This document shows positions 1 through 5,764 of a DNA stretch of 6,037 bases, in pieces. The position numbers and the translations under genes are program-made. Position 1 is the first letter of the stretch, and each line of letters opens with the position of its first letter. Location: NCBI GenBank assembly GCA_001310715.1, contig BAXV01000132.1, forward strand, positions 1-6,037, read 5' to 3'. Source of the stretch: Pseudovibrio sp. JCM 19062. Lineage in GTDB: Bacteria > Pseudomonadota > Alphaproteobacteria > Rhizobiales > Stappiaceae. Below the pieces are notes generated by a model, which was not told the origin of the DNA, ran no database searches, and saw only the letters and a list, made by a program, of their open reading frames with translations.

Positions 1-1245
1 AAAAAGGCCGCCCCTGCTTTGGGAATTGATGGGACCACCTATCACATTCTTGATATTCTGATTGGCCTGACAGCCGCTGAGGACTGGTCGCAAGACCGCC
101 GTCCGCTTGTGGCAATCTCCAATGAAAAACTCGCTGAATATGTCAGTCGCTCCTCGCGGACCGTTGTCCGGTCTTTGCGCAGATTGGTTGAAGCTGGTGT
201 TCTTGCCTATAAGGACAGCCCGACGGGTCGCCGTTATATTTACCGCGCTGGGGAAGATCGCCAGATTGAGCGTGGTTACGGATTGGACTTTTCACCAGCT
301 CGTCAGCGTTTGCTTGAGTTAAAGCAGATTGGCGCAGAATTTGCCGCCCGCCTTGCCCAGGAAAAAGAAGCGAAACGCACAATCAGTCGTCTTTCAAGAG
401 CGATGACCGACCTGTTTCGTCTTGCCAGATTTGAAGATATCGAAATCTCCGAGATTGCCCGGGCTTTCGATGAGCTGCTTCAGCAACCCATGGGTGTTGT
501 TGAGCGTGCGGAAGCATTGACCATGCTTCATGAGCTTTTGGTTTCGCTGTTTGATCATGAAGAGACACCAGCTGAAAAGGGACCGTCTGATACTGCTAAG
601 CACTCTGATTTTTTTTAATGAAAATACAGAAATGTCATGCACACCAGACACAAATGTCACCCTTTATTATAATACAACCTCTCAAGACTCATGTTTAAAA
701 AGTAACTATAAGCGGAATGCGTCAAAAGACGCATCCATAATCACAAACAAATCCGGGAAACCCGAATTTGAAATGGCTCCTGAAAAGGAACCAAAAAGCG
801 AAATACGTGCCACAGATCGAACACTTGGCAAACCTGAACCCTCCGACTGGTCAGAACATGTTGATCCGCAAGAAAGCGAGCAGTTCTCCCCTCTCCTGTC
901 CGAGGTTTCCCTTGGTTTGCTTAGTTCGGCAACCGCAGAAACTCAAAGTACACTTGGATTAGACCTGTCCAGTTGGAACTCTTTGATTGAACCTGCGATG
1001 ATATGCGGTTGTTGATCGGCCTTTCCGAAAAAGGATGGTTTGATGCGAGAAACAGGGTTGGCGACTATACGGCCTCGGCGGTTTTGATCACTACGGTTGA
1101 AAAAGCCCTGCGTGATCCGCAAAGTATTGCACGACCTGCCGGATACTTCCGCGCCTGTATCGACCGGGCAGTAGACGGCAAACTAGCTTTGCATCGCACA
1201 TTGTTTGGCCTGGCCGCCTCAGCGGCTGCGGCGTCGGAGAACTAG
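1..1245 (+). CDS. repC: Replication initiation protein RepC (5'-partial, two frameshifts)
   Basis: RepC initiates replication of repABC plasmids and chromids by acting at an origin inside its own gene. The reading frame is open from base 1, so the true start lies outside the window; roughly 50 N-terminal residues are probably missing. Visible residues about 35-80 resemble the RepC winged-helix DNA-binding region (RSSRTVVRSLRRLVEAG, then DSPTGRRY), followed by the family's IERGYGLDFSPAR. Frame 1 stops at 616-618 after a run of eight T. Dropping one T continues in frame 2 with NENTEMSC, the start of the usual RepC linker. Near 1001 a missing base returns the gene to frame 1, giving an AM-x-MRLLIGLS join and the C-terminal ARPAGYFRACIDRAVDGKL block that resembles RepC C-termini. 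Repaired, about 414 residues are visible. repA and repB should lie just upstream. Family assignment is from recognised motifs; the frameshift repair is inference. Confidence 0.85.
605..760. other. Putative replication origin (oriV) inside repC
   Basis: In repABC replicons the origin lies in an A+T-rich stretch in the middle of repC. Here 661-710 contains 37 A/T out of 50, well above the flanking coding sequence, and falls in the poorly conserved linker between the N-terminal DNA-binding region and the C-terminal block. The encoded linker is unusually rich in Asn, Thr, Ser and Lys, as expected when base composition rather than protein function is under selection. It also holds a GANTC (CcrM-type) site at 686-690 and a perfect hairpin at 717-734. 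Position and composition are seen; origin function is inferred from the family. Confidence 0.5.
717..734. repeat. Perfect 7-bp hairpin within the repC A+T-rich region
   Basis: ATGCGTC (717-723) and GACGCAT (728-734) are exact reverse complements separated by AAAA. The dyad sits at the right edge of the A+T-rich segment and could be a protein-binding site or structured element of the origin. It could also be chance in a linker under weak protein constraint. Confidence 0.5.
1038..1053. promoter_or_regulatory. Candidate parS-like RepB site inside the repC 3' end
   Basis: The 16 bases fit the pattern GTTnnnnGCnnnnAAC described for RepB centromere sites of repABC replicons. The outer four bases on each side (GTTT/AAAC) and the central GC are symmetric, but the inner arms (GAT against GAG, inside the n positions) are not complementary. 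Known parS sites are normally fuller palindromes and may lie inside or just outside the rep operon. The pattern match is seen; centromere function is a weak inference. Confidence 0.22.
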
Positions 1246-1254
1246 GGCAGGTTG

Positions 1255-1295
1255 GGGCTGACCCTAAACACGCAACCGCCGTTTAGGGTCAGCCC
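1255..1295. repeat. Perfect 15-bp inverted repeat just after repC
   Basis: GGGCTGACCCTAAAC (1255-1269) and GTTTAGGGTCAGCCC (1281-1295) are exact complements around an 11-base loop, beginning nine bases after the repC stop codon. Neither side is followed by a T-run, so it is not a standard intrinsic terminator, though it could still stabilise the repC mRNA end or work with Rho. It may instead be a binding or recombination site of the replicon. The structure is certain; the role is unknown. Confidence 0.7.
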
Positions 1296-1334
1296 GCGTA
1301 GTTTGGAACTCGCCACATCAGCTATCCTTAATAA

Positions 1335-1365
1335 GTGCCCGAAAACCGTGTGCACTCTCGGGCAC
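1335..1365. repeat. 8-bp inverted repeat GTGCCCGA/TCGGGCAC
   Basis: GTGCCCGA (1335-1342) and TCGGGCAC (1358-1365) are exact complements with a 15-base spacer that itself contains the palindrome GTGCAC (1350-1355). GTGCCCG recurs at 1405-1411, so the arm is present three times in the spacer between repC and the cupin gene. It could be an operator for the cupin gene or another replicon site. Confidence 0.45.
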
Positions 1366-1438
1366 CGTGATTTACAAAGTAATTGTTGCTCAACGGTCTT
1401 GTTCGTGCCCGGAATGTCGAGCAGAATTTGGGGCTTAC

Positions 1439-1448
1439 AGAGGAGGTG
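1439..1448 (+). promoter_or_regulatory. Ribosome binding site deciding the cupin start
   Basis: AGAGGAGGTG contains a full AGGAGG (1441-1446) six bases before the ATG at 1453. It decides the start: the same frame is open upstream to 1252, but that extension would run through the inverted repeats and encodes nothing recognisable. Confidence 0.8.
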
Positions 1449-1452
1449 TCTC

Positions 1453-1839
1453 ATGGGAAATAAACACGAGTTAGAAGCCAAGACTCCCTTAGGCGTGCCA
1501 AAACATTTGACGCGGGATGACTGGGCCACCGGAGAAGAATTCTGGCGGGGCCGGGTTGAAGGCAAAGACATCGGGACACAGGTGACTGTCCTATTCTTCT
1601 CCTCTGACCGCATCGGAGCTGGCCCGCCGCTGCATGTTCATAAATATGATGAGGTCTTCATCATCAGAACCGGCAGGGCTGAGTTTACCGTTGGCGACGA
1701 TAAATTTATTGCCGAAAAGGGCGATGTTGTTTTCGGTCCGGCAAACATTCCGCACAAGTTTGAAAATGTAGGCCCCGGTCCTCTGGAGACAACGGATATC
1801 CACCTCAGCGACCACTTTGAACAAGTGGTGCTTGAGTAG
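1453..1839 (+). CDS. Single-domain cupin protein
   Basis: The 128-residue protein is one small cupin barrel. Cupin motif 1 is seen as the stretch around His61-x-His63 and Glu67, ending at Gly74; motif 2 runs from Gly90 to Asn105 with Pro100-His101. His61, His63, Glu67 and His101 are the usual metal-binding set, so a mononuclear metal site is expected. There is no signal peptide, so the protein should be cytoplasmic. Its reaction cannot be told from sequence: this family includes dioxygenases, isomerases and small-molecule sensors. The start is set by the AGGAGG at 1441-1446. It is intact, unlike its neighbours on both sides, and a 137-base gap separates it from ada, so it may be transcribed alone. 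Fold assignment is firm; function is unknown. Confidence 0.85.
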   Translation: MGNKHELEAKTPLGVPKHLTRDDWATGEEFWRGRVEGKDIGTQVTVLFFSSDRIGAGPPLHVHKYDEVFIIRTGRAEFTVGDDKFIAEKGDVVFGPANIPHKFENVGPGPLETTDIHLSDHFEQVVLE

Positions 1840-1879
1840 GCCGGACCTTTTTGTATCATCACCTAAGATTGTTTTTTTT

Positions 1880-1911
1880 GCAAGCATTTGAATACTTTAA
1901 GAGAAGCTTGC
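1880..1911. promoter_or_regulatory. Possible operator dyad upstream of ada
   Basis: GCAAGC (1880-1885) and GCTTGC (1906-1911) form a 6-bp dyad about 65 bases before the ada start, just after a run of eight T. I found no good match to the E. coli Ada box and no clear -35/-10 pair in the 1840-1976 spacer. The dyad is seen; regulatory meaning is speculative. Confidence 0.2.
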
Positions 1912-1976
1912 GGATTGAGGATATCGCTTGGGTATCATTCAGTTTTTCCAGCCAGTAGATATTCCGATAGGACACC

Positions 1977-3055
1977 ATGCTTTTTGAATTGCCGGATAAT
2001 GAAGTGCTCTTTCAGGCACTGATTTCACGAGATCCAAGTTTTGATGGACGGGCCTATGTGGGTGTACGCTCCACCGGTGTGTTTTGCCGCCTCACCTGCC
2101 CTGCCCGTAAACCCAAGTATGAGAACTGCTGTTTCTTTGAAACCATTGCCGAATGTTTTGAGGCCGGATTTCGCCCGTGCAAGCGTTGCCATCCAGTGGG
2201 CACATCCGCTGACAATGATGAGGTGGTGACGCGGCTGCTGTGCGAGTTTGAATCAAAGCCCCAGCACAAATGGTCCGAAGCTGACATCGTGCGTCTTGGG
2301 CTAGACCCGTCTACAGTTCGCAGAAGTTTCAAACGCCAGTTCGGGATTACTTTTCTCGAAATGGCGCGGCTTTCCCGATTGCGCGATGGCTTTGAAACGT
2401 TGTCCGAGGGCGGCAAGGTTATTGATGCTCAGCTGCTTCGGGGTTCTCCTCGCCAGATGCGTTTCGGCAGGCCTTTGCCAAACTGCTGGGCTGCACACCT
2501 GCGGAGTTGAAAGGCGATGGTCTCCTCAAAGCCGATTGGTTTGATACTCCCCTTGGAGCGATGATTGCGGTTGGAGATGACCGCGCATTGCATCTGCTGG
2601 AGTTTGCTGACCGCAAAGCATTGCCCGCCGAACTTTCCCGTCTGCGCAAGCAAGTTAAGGGGGACCTGGGTCTTGGCCGCACTGCACCAATTGATCAGAT
2701 TGAGCGTGAACTTGGTGAGTTCTTTGCCGGAACGCGTCTCGATTTTGACGTCCCACTTGCGCTGCATGGTGGCGGGTTCACTAAGGATGTCTGGCGCGAA
2801 CTGCGAGCTATCCCAATTGGGGCCACCAAGAGTTACGGGGAACTGGCGAAGCAACTGGGAAAACCGAGTGCTGCGCGCGCAGTTGCCCGTGCTAACGGCG
2901 CAAACCAGATTGCCATCGTCATTCCCTGCCACCGCGTTGTCGGAATGGATGGTGGCCTGACCGGTTATGGTGGCGGGTTGTGGCGAAAACAGAAATTGAT
3001 TGATTTGGAATTGAAAATTGCAAGATCGAAAGGCCTATTTCATGTCCCAAGCTGA
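1977..3055 (+). CDS. ada: Bifunctional DNA repair methyltransferase / transcriptional activator Ada (one frameshift)
   Basis: Ada removes methyl groups from alkylated DNA by suicidal transfer to its own cysteines and, once methylated, activates the adaptive response. The N-terminal zinc domain shows Cys37, Cys41, Cys68 and Cys71 (FCRLTCPAR, RPCKRC), one residue off the E. coli Cys38/42/69/72 set. An AraC-type helix-turn-helix follows at about 80-180. The C-terminal O6-methylguanine methyltransferase part carries the active-site IPCHRVVG and GLWRKQ motifs. The gene is read as two pieces: frame 3 from 1977 stops at 2510, while the rest lies in frame 2. Restoring one G near 2435 (CTG-GCT) joins VIDAQL to ASGFSSPDAFRQAF, exactly the expected second helix-turn-helix. 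Repaired length is 359 residues against 354 for E. coli Ada. A weak AGGA lies four bases before the ATG. Family is firm; the frameshift is probably a sequencing indel. Confidence 0.92.
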
Positions 3056-3802
3056 AAAAGCTAAGGAATTTGCCGCTCTTCATAAAAAGGGCGAACCCGT
3101 GATTATTTATAATATTTGGGATGCTGGTACAGCGCAGGCCGTCGCTAAGGCCGGTGCCAAGGCGGTGGCAACGGGAAGCGCAAGTATGGCGGCGGCGCAT
3201 GGTTACAGTGACGGTGAGCAAATCCCGCTTTCTCTGGTGGAGATCATCGCAAGCCGGATCGCTGAGAGTGTGGACCTTCCCTTTTCGCTGGATTTTGAAG
3301 GCGGATACGCGCAAAGCCCGCCGATGTGAAGGTAAATGCTGCCCGGATCATCAAACTGGTGCTGTTGGTGTCAATTTTGAGGACCAAAAGGTTCAGGGAT
3401 CGGGCCTTTACAGCATTGATGAGCAATGTGCTCGCATTTCAGCTTTCCGGAAAGCTGCGGATGAGGCAGGAATTCCGTTTTTCATAAACGCAAGAACCGA
3501 TCTGTTCCTGCAAGAGTCTGATGCGGCAAAAACATGAAGCTCTGGTGGATGAAGCTATCATACGCGGTCAGCGCTATGCGGCAGCCGGGGCCAGCGGTTT
3601 CTTCATTCCAGCGCTTGCGGATCCGGAGCAGATAGCAAGAATTTGCCAGCATGTTCCGCTAGCGGTCAACGCTTATATGATGAATGGCATGCCGGAAATT
3701 GAAGAGCTGGGGAGACTGGGAGTTTCAAGAGTGAGCTTCGGTCCGAGCCCTTATCGCGATGCAATGAAGGATATGAAGCAAAAGGCAGAGTGTGTTCTCT
3801 AA
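3042..3802 (+). CDS. Isocitrate lyase/phosphoenolpyruvate mutase family protein (three frameshifts)
   Basis: This TIM-barrel superfamily makes or breaks C-C or C-P bonds in 2-oxo acids using Mg2+. The repaired protein is 253 residues, normal for the short PEP-mutase-like branch. Visible family motifs are YNIWDAGTA (23-31), ATGSAS (43-48), the metal-site DFEGGYA (84-90), GVNFEDQ (110-116), INARTD (149-154) and a C-terminal GVSRVSFGP. The frame breaks three times: a missing G near 3320 (SP-ADVKV), a missing A at 3353-3355 (IIK-TGAVGV) and an extra A in the run 3528-3532 (DAAK-HEALVDEA). Each one-base repair restores typical sequence. The ATG at 3042 overlaps the ada 3' end by 14 bases, with GAAAGG eight bases before it, indicating translational coupling and one mRNA with ada. 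I see no isocitrate-lyase KKCGH signature, so true isocitrate lyase is unlikely; the exact substrate is unknown. Confidence 0.88.
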
Positions 3803-3806
3803 CAGC

Positions 3807-3829
3807 TAGGGGGGCATGCAGCCCCCCTA
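3807..3829. terminator. Hairpin terminator between convergent genes
   Basis: TAGGGGGGC (3807-3815) pairs perfectly with GCCCCCCTA (3821-3829) around ATGCA. It lies four bases after the PEP-mutase-like stop and 22 bases beyond the convergent LTxxQ gene's stop. On the plus side the tail is only CCTTTCCTC, so the T-tract is poor, and on the minus side there is none. The stem is strong and the position is right for a terminator. Confidence 0.6.
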
Positions 3830-3851
3830 CCTTTCCTCAAGCCAATTTGGT

Positions 3852-4316
3852 TTAGTTGGTTGTTGAGGAGTCGGTATCGGTGGAATCCGATGCATCAGAG
3901 TCTGTGGCACCATCTGTACCATTGGAACCAGATCCCATCTTGCTCCGCATCATGTCGCGCATCTGCTGTTGCATCTGGTTGAAGCTGGTCATCTGTTCAG
4001 GGCTTAGTACCGCTGCCAGAGCCTGATCACGTTGTTCCGCGGACTCTTGCAATGGACCGCGGATTGCATCCATTTGTTCCGGGGTTGGGGGAGTGCCGCG
4101 TTCAATTCCCGCATTGCTCATGATTGCGCGGCGATCTTCCCTATGTTGTTCCAATATTGGTTGAACTTGTTCTTTTTGCTCGTCGGTGAGTTGAAGCCGT
4201 TCGGCCATCATACCAAAATGCTTGCCTGAGCCATCGGAGGCTGTATCGGAGGCTGCATATGCAACGATTGGGGATGCAAAAAGAAGTGTTAGAGTGAGGG
4301 CTATTGCCTTGTACAT
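3852..4316 (-). CDS. Exported Spy/CpxP-like LTxxQ protein with acidic Ser/Thr/Asp tail
   Basis: The 154-residue protein starts with a clear signal peptide (MYKA, a hydrophobic stretch, then cleavage near Ala-Tyr-Ala at 19-21), so it should be periplasmic. The mature part is predicted to be helical and has two LTxxQ-type motifs, LTDEQ at 43-47 and LSPEQ at 104-108, the signature of the Spy/CpxP family of envelope-stress chaperones and metal sensors. Residues 114-127 are rich in Met and Gln. The last 27 residues are low-complexity Gly, Ser, Thr and Asp, which is not part of the fold. The start is backed by AGGAGC at 4321-4326 (minus strand), five bases before ATG. It is transcribed alone, convergent with the PEP-mutase-like gene. 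Periplasmic chaperone or sensor activity is inferred from family; no partner kinase or sigma factor is in the window. Confidence 0.75.
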   Translation of the reverse strand: MYKAIALTLTLLFASPIVAYAASDTASDGSGKHFGMMAERLQLTDEQKEQVQPILEQHREDRRAIMSNAGIERGTPPTPEQMDAIRGPLQESAEQRDQALAAVLSPEQMTSFNQMQQQMRDMMRSKMGSGSNGTDGATDSDASDSTDTDSSTTN

Positions 4317-4326
4317 GGGGGCTCCT

Positions 4327-4652
4327 GTTATATTTGTTGTTGTTGAGCGTTTTGATATTGAAGCGACGTAACGTCAGATGCAAACCAATTAGTGTAAGAG
4401 AACGTCACCGTATCGCGCAGTGCGACAGCTCGTTACACTTTCATTAAGCTCTTAAAATTGCAGCGAGAAATCTGGGTGCAATTACTTTAGGTTTTCTTAA
4501 AGACTTGGCAGGAAGGAGCGTTAGTTGTGGCCGTTGACGGCGACAACCTTTCAGGCAGGATCGCTGCGTGATTTCCTGAAAAGTACCCATTAACTGTCGT
4601 TCTTTATGCGGGCTGGGCAGGAAAGCACTTATTCGGTTGCCCTGAATAAAGA
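4327..4652. other. Non-coding region upstream of the LTxxQ gene
   Basis: No reading frame here looks like a gene; the minus-strand frame over 4444-4719 has no family features and lies mostly beyond the end of the GST gene. The region should carry the LTxxQ gene promoter. Visible structures are the odd palindrome GACGT-A-ACGTC (4365-4375), a second ACGTCA at 4402-4407, the spaced dyad AGTGTAA/TTACACT (4391-4397 and 4433-4439), an imperfect hairpin GTTGTGGCC/GGCGACAAC (4524-4547) and a copy of AGACTTGGCAG (4501-4511) that recurs at 4652-4662. Confidence 0.6.
4365..4439 (-). promoter_or_regulatory. Candidate promoter/operator zone of the LTxxQ gene
   Basis: On the minus strand, TGTAAC is followed after 16 bases by CGATAC, which resembles an extracytoplasmic-function sigma-factor promoter layout (GTAAC near -35, CGA near -10). 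Closer to the gene is the palindrome GACGT-A-ACGTC on the plus strand at 4365-4375. Spy/CpxP-type genes are commonly under envelope-stress control, so such a promoter would make sense. The motifs are short and could be chance, and the leader to the ATG would be about 90 bases long. Confidence 0.22.
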
Positions 4653-4685
4653 GACTTGGCAGCTGCCAACAATTGCTGCCAAGTC
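4653..4685 (-). terminator. Hairpin terminator of the GST gene
   Basis: Read on the minus strand, GACTTGGCAGC and GCTGCCAAGTC form a perfect 11-bp stem around an 11-base loop, starting six bases after the GST stop codon, and are followed by TCTTTATTC as a moderate T-tract. The same DNA includes the 14-base palindrome TTGGCAGCTGCCAA (4656-4669), an alternative fold. Confidence 0.6.
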
Positions 4686-4691
4686 GGTCTA

Positions 4692-5705
4692 TCAGGTAGC
4701 TGGTTGGGCCAGAGCGCAATCCAAGATCTCTGTACCGCCGATCAGGAATTCACTCAGCGTCTCGCGATGTTCTGGCGTCAGCTTCGCCCACTCGCCCCGC
4801 AGCTGGTCGAGACATCTTTTGTGGTACTTGAAAGTATCTTGCGTGTAGCAACCCTCCGGCAGTTCGATTGAGAAGCTGGCCTCATCTTTCTCAATGGCTC
4901 TGGAATTAGCGGCCAGATACGGAAGATAAGTGTCGCCCATCACCTTCAAGAGGTCTGCGATGACTGGTGTGATTTCGGTGCTCCACTTCCCGTCAAATCC
5001 GCTTGCATCATCAATATGGTCCAGCCAGCGATACACAAAGGGAAAGTCCTTCTGCATTAGTGCAGATGAGGTCGGGTCGTCCTTGAGCTGGTAGAGTTGA
5101 CCAAAGAGTGACACATCTGCCAGAGACGGCATATCTCCGAACACGAAATGCTGTTTGGAAACCACGGCGTTTTCCAGAATGCCCAATATGCGCTTGGTTG
5201 ACGCTTCCAGTACCGGAGCGTTTTCTGGTGTGCAACCAACCTTCGGCATCCGCCCGATCTGACGTGCTGCAAATTGTTGGCCCATGGCTTTGATGGTGGC
5301 TTTGTCGAGGCCCAGACAGGCATCATAGAGCAGCCTGTTTCCGATGATCTCCCGATCTTCTTCGTTGTGCCAGCGATAATGGAACATGGCTTTGACGAGC
5401 CACTCATCCGCCATGTCCTCAATTAGGTAGTTGGCGAACCTGAGCAGCGGGTCCTCAGGCAGAAGGGACCTCCCCTCCCCTCTGGTTTCAAGTTCCAGCA
5501 AGAGCGGAGTTGAATCGTTCATCCATGTCTCATCTGGAAACTTCACGACCGGGATCACCGGAACCTTCACATGCTTGGTTGGGCTGTTTGGCCCCAATGG
5601 TGCGCAGAGTATCCATGTGTGTGGAATACGTTTTGCGCGGAATGCGGCACGAACCTTCATTGAGTATGGCGAACCCAACGCTCCGTGAATTTCAAAATTT
5701 CCCAT
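4692..5705 (-). CDS. Glutathione S-transferase family protein
   Basis: The protein is 337 residues, longer than the usual 200-230 of classical GSTs, with an extra C-terminal region of roughly 90 residues. The N-terminal thioredoxin-like domain shows SPYSMKVRAAFRAKRIPH (12-29), where the catalytic Ser/Cys/Tyr normally sits (Ser12, Tyr14, Ser15), Val48-Pro49 as the cis-proline that contacts glutathione, and NDSTP (63-67), the glutathione gamma-glutamyl site. The all-helical C-domain shows FGDMPSLADVSLFGQLY (189-205), with the conserved Ser-x-x-Asp helix cap. No signal peptide is seen, so it is cytoplasmic. GGAGG five bases before the ATG (5711-5715, minus strand) supports the start. It lies 59 bases downstream of the hydrolase gene on the same strand, so they may share a transcript. 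Substrate is unknown; GST family membership is firm, enzymatic activity inferred. Confidence 0.88.
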   Translation of the reverse strand: MGNFEIHGALGSPYSMKVRAAFRAKRIPHTWILCAPLGPNSPTKHVKVPVIPVVKFPDETWMNDSTPLLLELETRGEGRSLLPEDPLLRFANYLIEDMADEWLVKAMFHYRWHNEEDREIIGNRLLYDACLGLDKATIKAMGQQFAARQIGRMPKVGCTPENAPVLEASTKRILGILENAVVSKQHFVFGDMPSLADVSLFGQLYQLKDDPTSSALMQKDFPFVYRWLDHIDDASGFDGKWSTEITPVIADLLKVMGDTYLPYLAANSRAIEKDEASFSIELPEGCYTQDTFKYHKRCLDQLRGEWAKLTPEHRETLSEFLIGGTEILDCALAQPAT

Positions 5706-5710
5706 AGTCC

Positions 5711-5715
5711 CCTCC
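5711..5715 (-). promoter_or_regulatory. Ribosome binding site of the GST gene
   Basis: On the minus strand GGAGG within AGGGGAGGGG lies five bases before ATG (5703-5705). It is among the strongest ribosome sites in the window and fixes the GST start. Confidence 0.7.
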
Positions 5716-5764
5716 CCTATTGGCAGGCTCTTTCTTAGTGATAACGCCCTGCCATACGTTTTAT

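Noticed and set aside
1252..1452. Upstream extension of the cupin reading frame to 1252
   Set aside because: It crosses both inverted repeats, has no ribosome site, and the AGGAGG before 1453 with a complete cupin core fixes the start there.
1838..1857. Terminator after the cupin gene (GGCCGGACC then TTTTT)
   Set aside because: The stem would be only three or four pairs; a T-run alone is not enough.
1840..1976. Ada box upstream of ada
   Set aside because: No acceptable match to the E. coli AAT-6-GCAA pattern; GCAA at 1880-1883 lacks the upstream half.
2429..2932. Long minus-strand frame opposite ada
   Set aside because: It is the complement of the well-supported methyltransferase domain and shows no protein-family features of its own.
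2507..3055. Separate stand-alone ogt-type methyltransferase gene
   Set aside because: The frame continues upstream into the second half of the Ada helix-turn-helix, so it is the back half of one ada gene; the TTG at 2507 is inside the protein.
3042..3802. Programmed ribosomal frameshifting in the PEP-mutase-like gene
   Set aside because: Three breaks in both directions within 220 bases, two not on slippery heptamers, fit read errors far better than recoding.
4444..4719. Minus-strand frame of 91 residues between the GST and LTxxQ genes
   Set aside because: No recognisable domain, no convincing ribosome site, begins inside the GST 3' end and runs through the terminator hairpin.
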